Source: CAWHOW01 sp050013795 | GTDB taxonomy: Bacteria; Bacteroidota; Bacteroidia; Bacteroidales; CG2-30-32-10 | Length of the DNA stretch: 7,036 bases | Assembly: GCA_050013795.1 (NCBI GenBank) | Contig: JBEKEO010000163.1 | Location: 1 to 7,036 of the forward strand | Reading direction: 5' to 3' | In this document: positions 5,981 through 7,036 of the stretch, piece after piece | Numbering within the stretch: the first letter of the stretch is position 1 | Layout of the letters: the number at the start of each line of letters is the position of its first letter | Notes under the pieces: model-generated | The model's database searches: none | Told to the model about the DNA's origin: nothing | Seen by the model: only the letters and a program-made list of their open reading frames with translations | Made by a program: the position numbers and the translations under genes

Positions 5981-7036
5981 ATGAAATCAAAAATAGATAG
6001 CTCCCTGAAAGATTTACTAAAAAAGATTTTTGGGTTTGATAATTTCAAGGGAGATCAGGAAGCAATTATCAAGAATGTGCTGGCGGGGAAAGACACGTTT
6101 GTTATTATGCCTACCGGTGGAGGTAAATCAATGTGCTACCAGCTTCCGGCATTGAAAAGCAAAGGAACAGCTATTATTGTTTCCCCTTTGATTTCGCTCA
6201 TGAAGAACCAGGTGGATGCCATGCGTAACTTTGGGCAAGATAAAGGAATTGCTCATTTCCTTAATTCTTCTCTCGCAAAACAGGAAATTGCCGAGGTAAA
6301 ACAGGATTTGCAGCAAGGCAAAACCAAACTGTTATATGTAGCCCCTGAATCTCTTACCAAATTTGAGAATGTTCAATTTTTTAAAGAGATCAATATTTCA
6401 TTTTTCGCCATTGATGAAGCGCATTGCATTTCGGAATGGGGACATGATTTCCGCCCTGAATACCGCAGGTTAAGGCCAATCATTGAGGCAATCGAGCAAA
6501 AAGTTCCTGTCATCGCGCTTACTGCCACGGCTACTCCAAAGGTTCAACTGGATATCCAGAAGAACCTGAATATGATGAATGCCACTATTTTCAAATCTTC
6601 TTTCAACAGGCCAAATTTATATTATGAAGTACGGCCTAAATTCAAGAATGATGTAAATAAAGAATTGATCAAATACGTTAAATCGCAGCACGGAAAATCA
6701 GGCATCATTTATTGTTTGTCGAGAAAGAAAGTTGAAGAGATTGCAGAAACTCTTGTGGTGAACGGAATAAAAGCATTGCCATATCACGCCGGGCTTGATC
6801 AGCCTGTTCGTGTTGCCAACCAGGATAAGTTCCTGATGGAAGAAGTGGATGTTATTGTTGCCACTATCGCATTCGGCATGGGCATCGACAAGCCCGATGT
6901 GCGTTTTGTTATTCATTATGATATGCCTAAAAGCCTGGAAGGATATTACCAGGAGACAGGCCGCGCCGGCAGGGACGACAGGGAAGGAAATTGCATTGCT
7001 TTTTACAGTTATGATGATATCCAGAAACTGGAGTCG
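5981..7036 (+). CDS. recQ: ATP-dependent DNA helicase RecQ, 3'-truncated by the window edge
   Basis: This is a 3'-5' superfamily 2 DNA helicase acting in recombination and fork repair. The first 352 residues are present. Motif 0 is FGFDNFKGDQEAII (17-30), and Walker A is TGGGKS (45-50). SPLISLMKNQVDAM is motif Ia. Walker B is DEAH (145-148), followed by the RecQ-specific aromatic-rich loop CISEWGHDFRPEYRR. Motif III is TATAT (181-185). IIYCLSRKKVEE is motif IV, FGMGIDKPDVR (298-308) motif V and QETGRAGRD (324-332) motif VI. Both RecA-like lobes are thus intact; the zinc-binding, winged-helix and HRDC parts lie beyond the window. The ATG at 5981 gives a normal N-terminus, 16 residues before motif 0. 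Upstream is A/T-rich without a Shine-Dalgarno sequence, as is common in Bacteroidota. The residue after the motif VI aspartate is D333, where Gly is usual. It diverges from the sugar operon and is probably unrelated to it. Confidence 0.96.
   Translation, partial: MKSKIDSSLKDLLKKIFGFDNFKGDQEAIIKNVLAGKDTFVIMPTGGGKSMCYQLPALKSKGTAIIVSPLISLMKNQVDAMRNFGQDKGIAHFLNSSLAKQEIAEVKQDLQQGKTKLLYVAPESLTKFENVQFFKEINISFFAIDEAHCISEWGHDFRPEYRRLRPIIEAIEQKVPVIALTATATPKVQLDIQKNLNMMNATIFKSSFNRPNLYYEVRPKFKNDVNKELIKYVKSQHGKSGIIYCLSRKKVEEIAETLVVNGIKALPYHAGLDQPVRVANQDKFLMEEVDVIVATIAFGMGIDKPDVRFVIHYDMPKSLEGYYQETGRAGRDDREGNCIAFYSYDDIQKLES

Overview
The window looks like chromosomal DNA of a Bacteroidota bacterium. It is AT-rich throughout. 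The RecQ at the right end reads like Bacteroidota RecQ. Start codons mostly lack a strong Shine-Dalgarno sequence, and the one credible -7 promoter element has the Bacteroidota form TAnnTTTG. I could not run a database search, so this placement is by recognition only.

Layout, left to right. (1) Positions 1-1563, plus strand: a NodU/CmcH-type carbamoyltransferase whose first part lies outside the window. (2) Positions 1606-5609, minus strand: five tightly packed genes, probably one operon. In order of transcription these are a family 2 glycosyltransferase of the polyprenyl-phosphate sugar synthase type (GTG start), a DUF2304 small membrane protein, an unrecognised 136-residue protein with a hydrophobic C-terminus, a GMC-type flavoprotein oxidoreductase, and an extended short-chain dehydrogenase/NAD-dependent epimerase. 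Junctions are +4, -8, -4 and -8 nt, so three of the four overlap. (3) Positions 5610-5980: an AT-rich gap of 371 bp without a convincing gene, lying between divergent genes and so likely to hold both promoters. (4) Positions 5981-7036, plus strand: the first 352 codons of a RecQ helicase, cut by the window end.

The operon is the part most worth attention. The glycosyltransferase/DUF2304 pair resembles the streptococcal GacI/GacJ pair, in which a small membrane protein supports an undecaprenyl-phosphate sugar synthase. It is followed by a flavin oxidase and an SDR, which together could oxidise and then re-reduce a sugar carbon. That is the logic of mycobacterial DprE1/DprE2, although DprE1 belongs to a different flavoprotein fold family. 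A working hypothesis is therefore that the operon makes a lipid-linked sugar and changes its stereochemistry or oxidation state for a surface glycan. The 136-residue protein may be a membrane partner of the GMC enzyme. The nearby carbamoyltransferase would fit a surface-polysaccharide locus, but it is convergent and is not part of the operon. The family assignments are solid; the pathway is inference.
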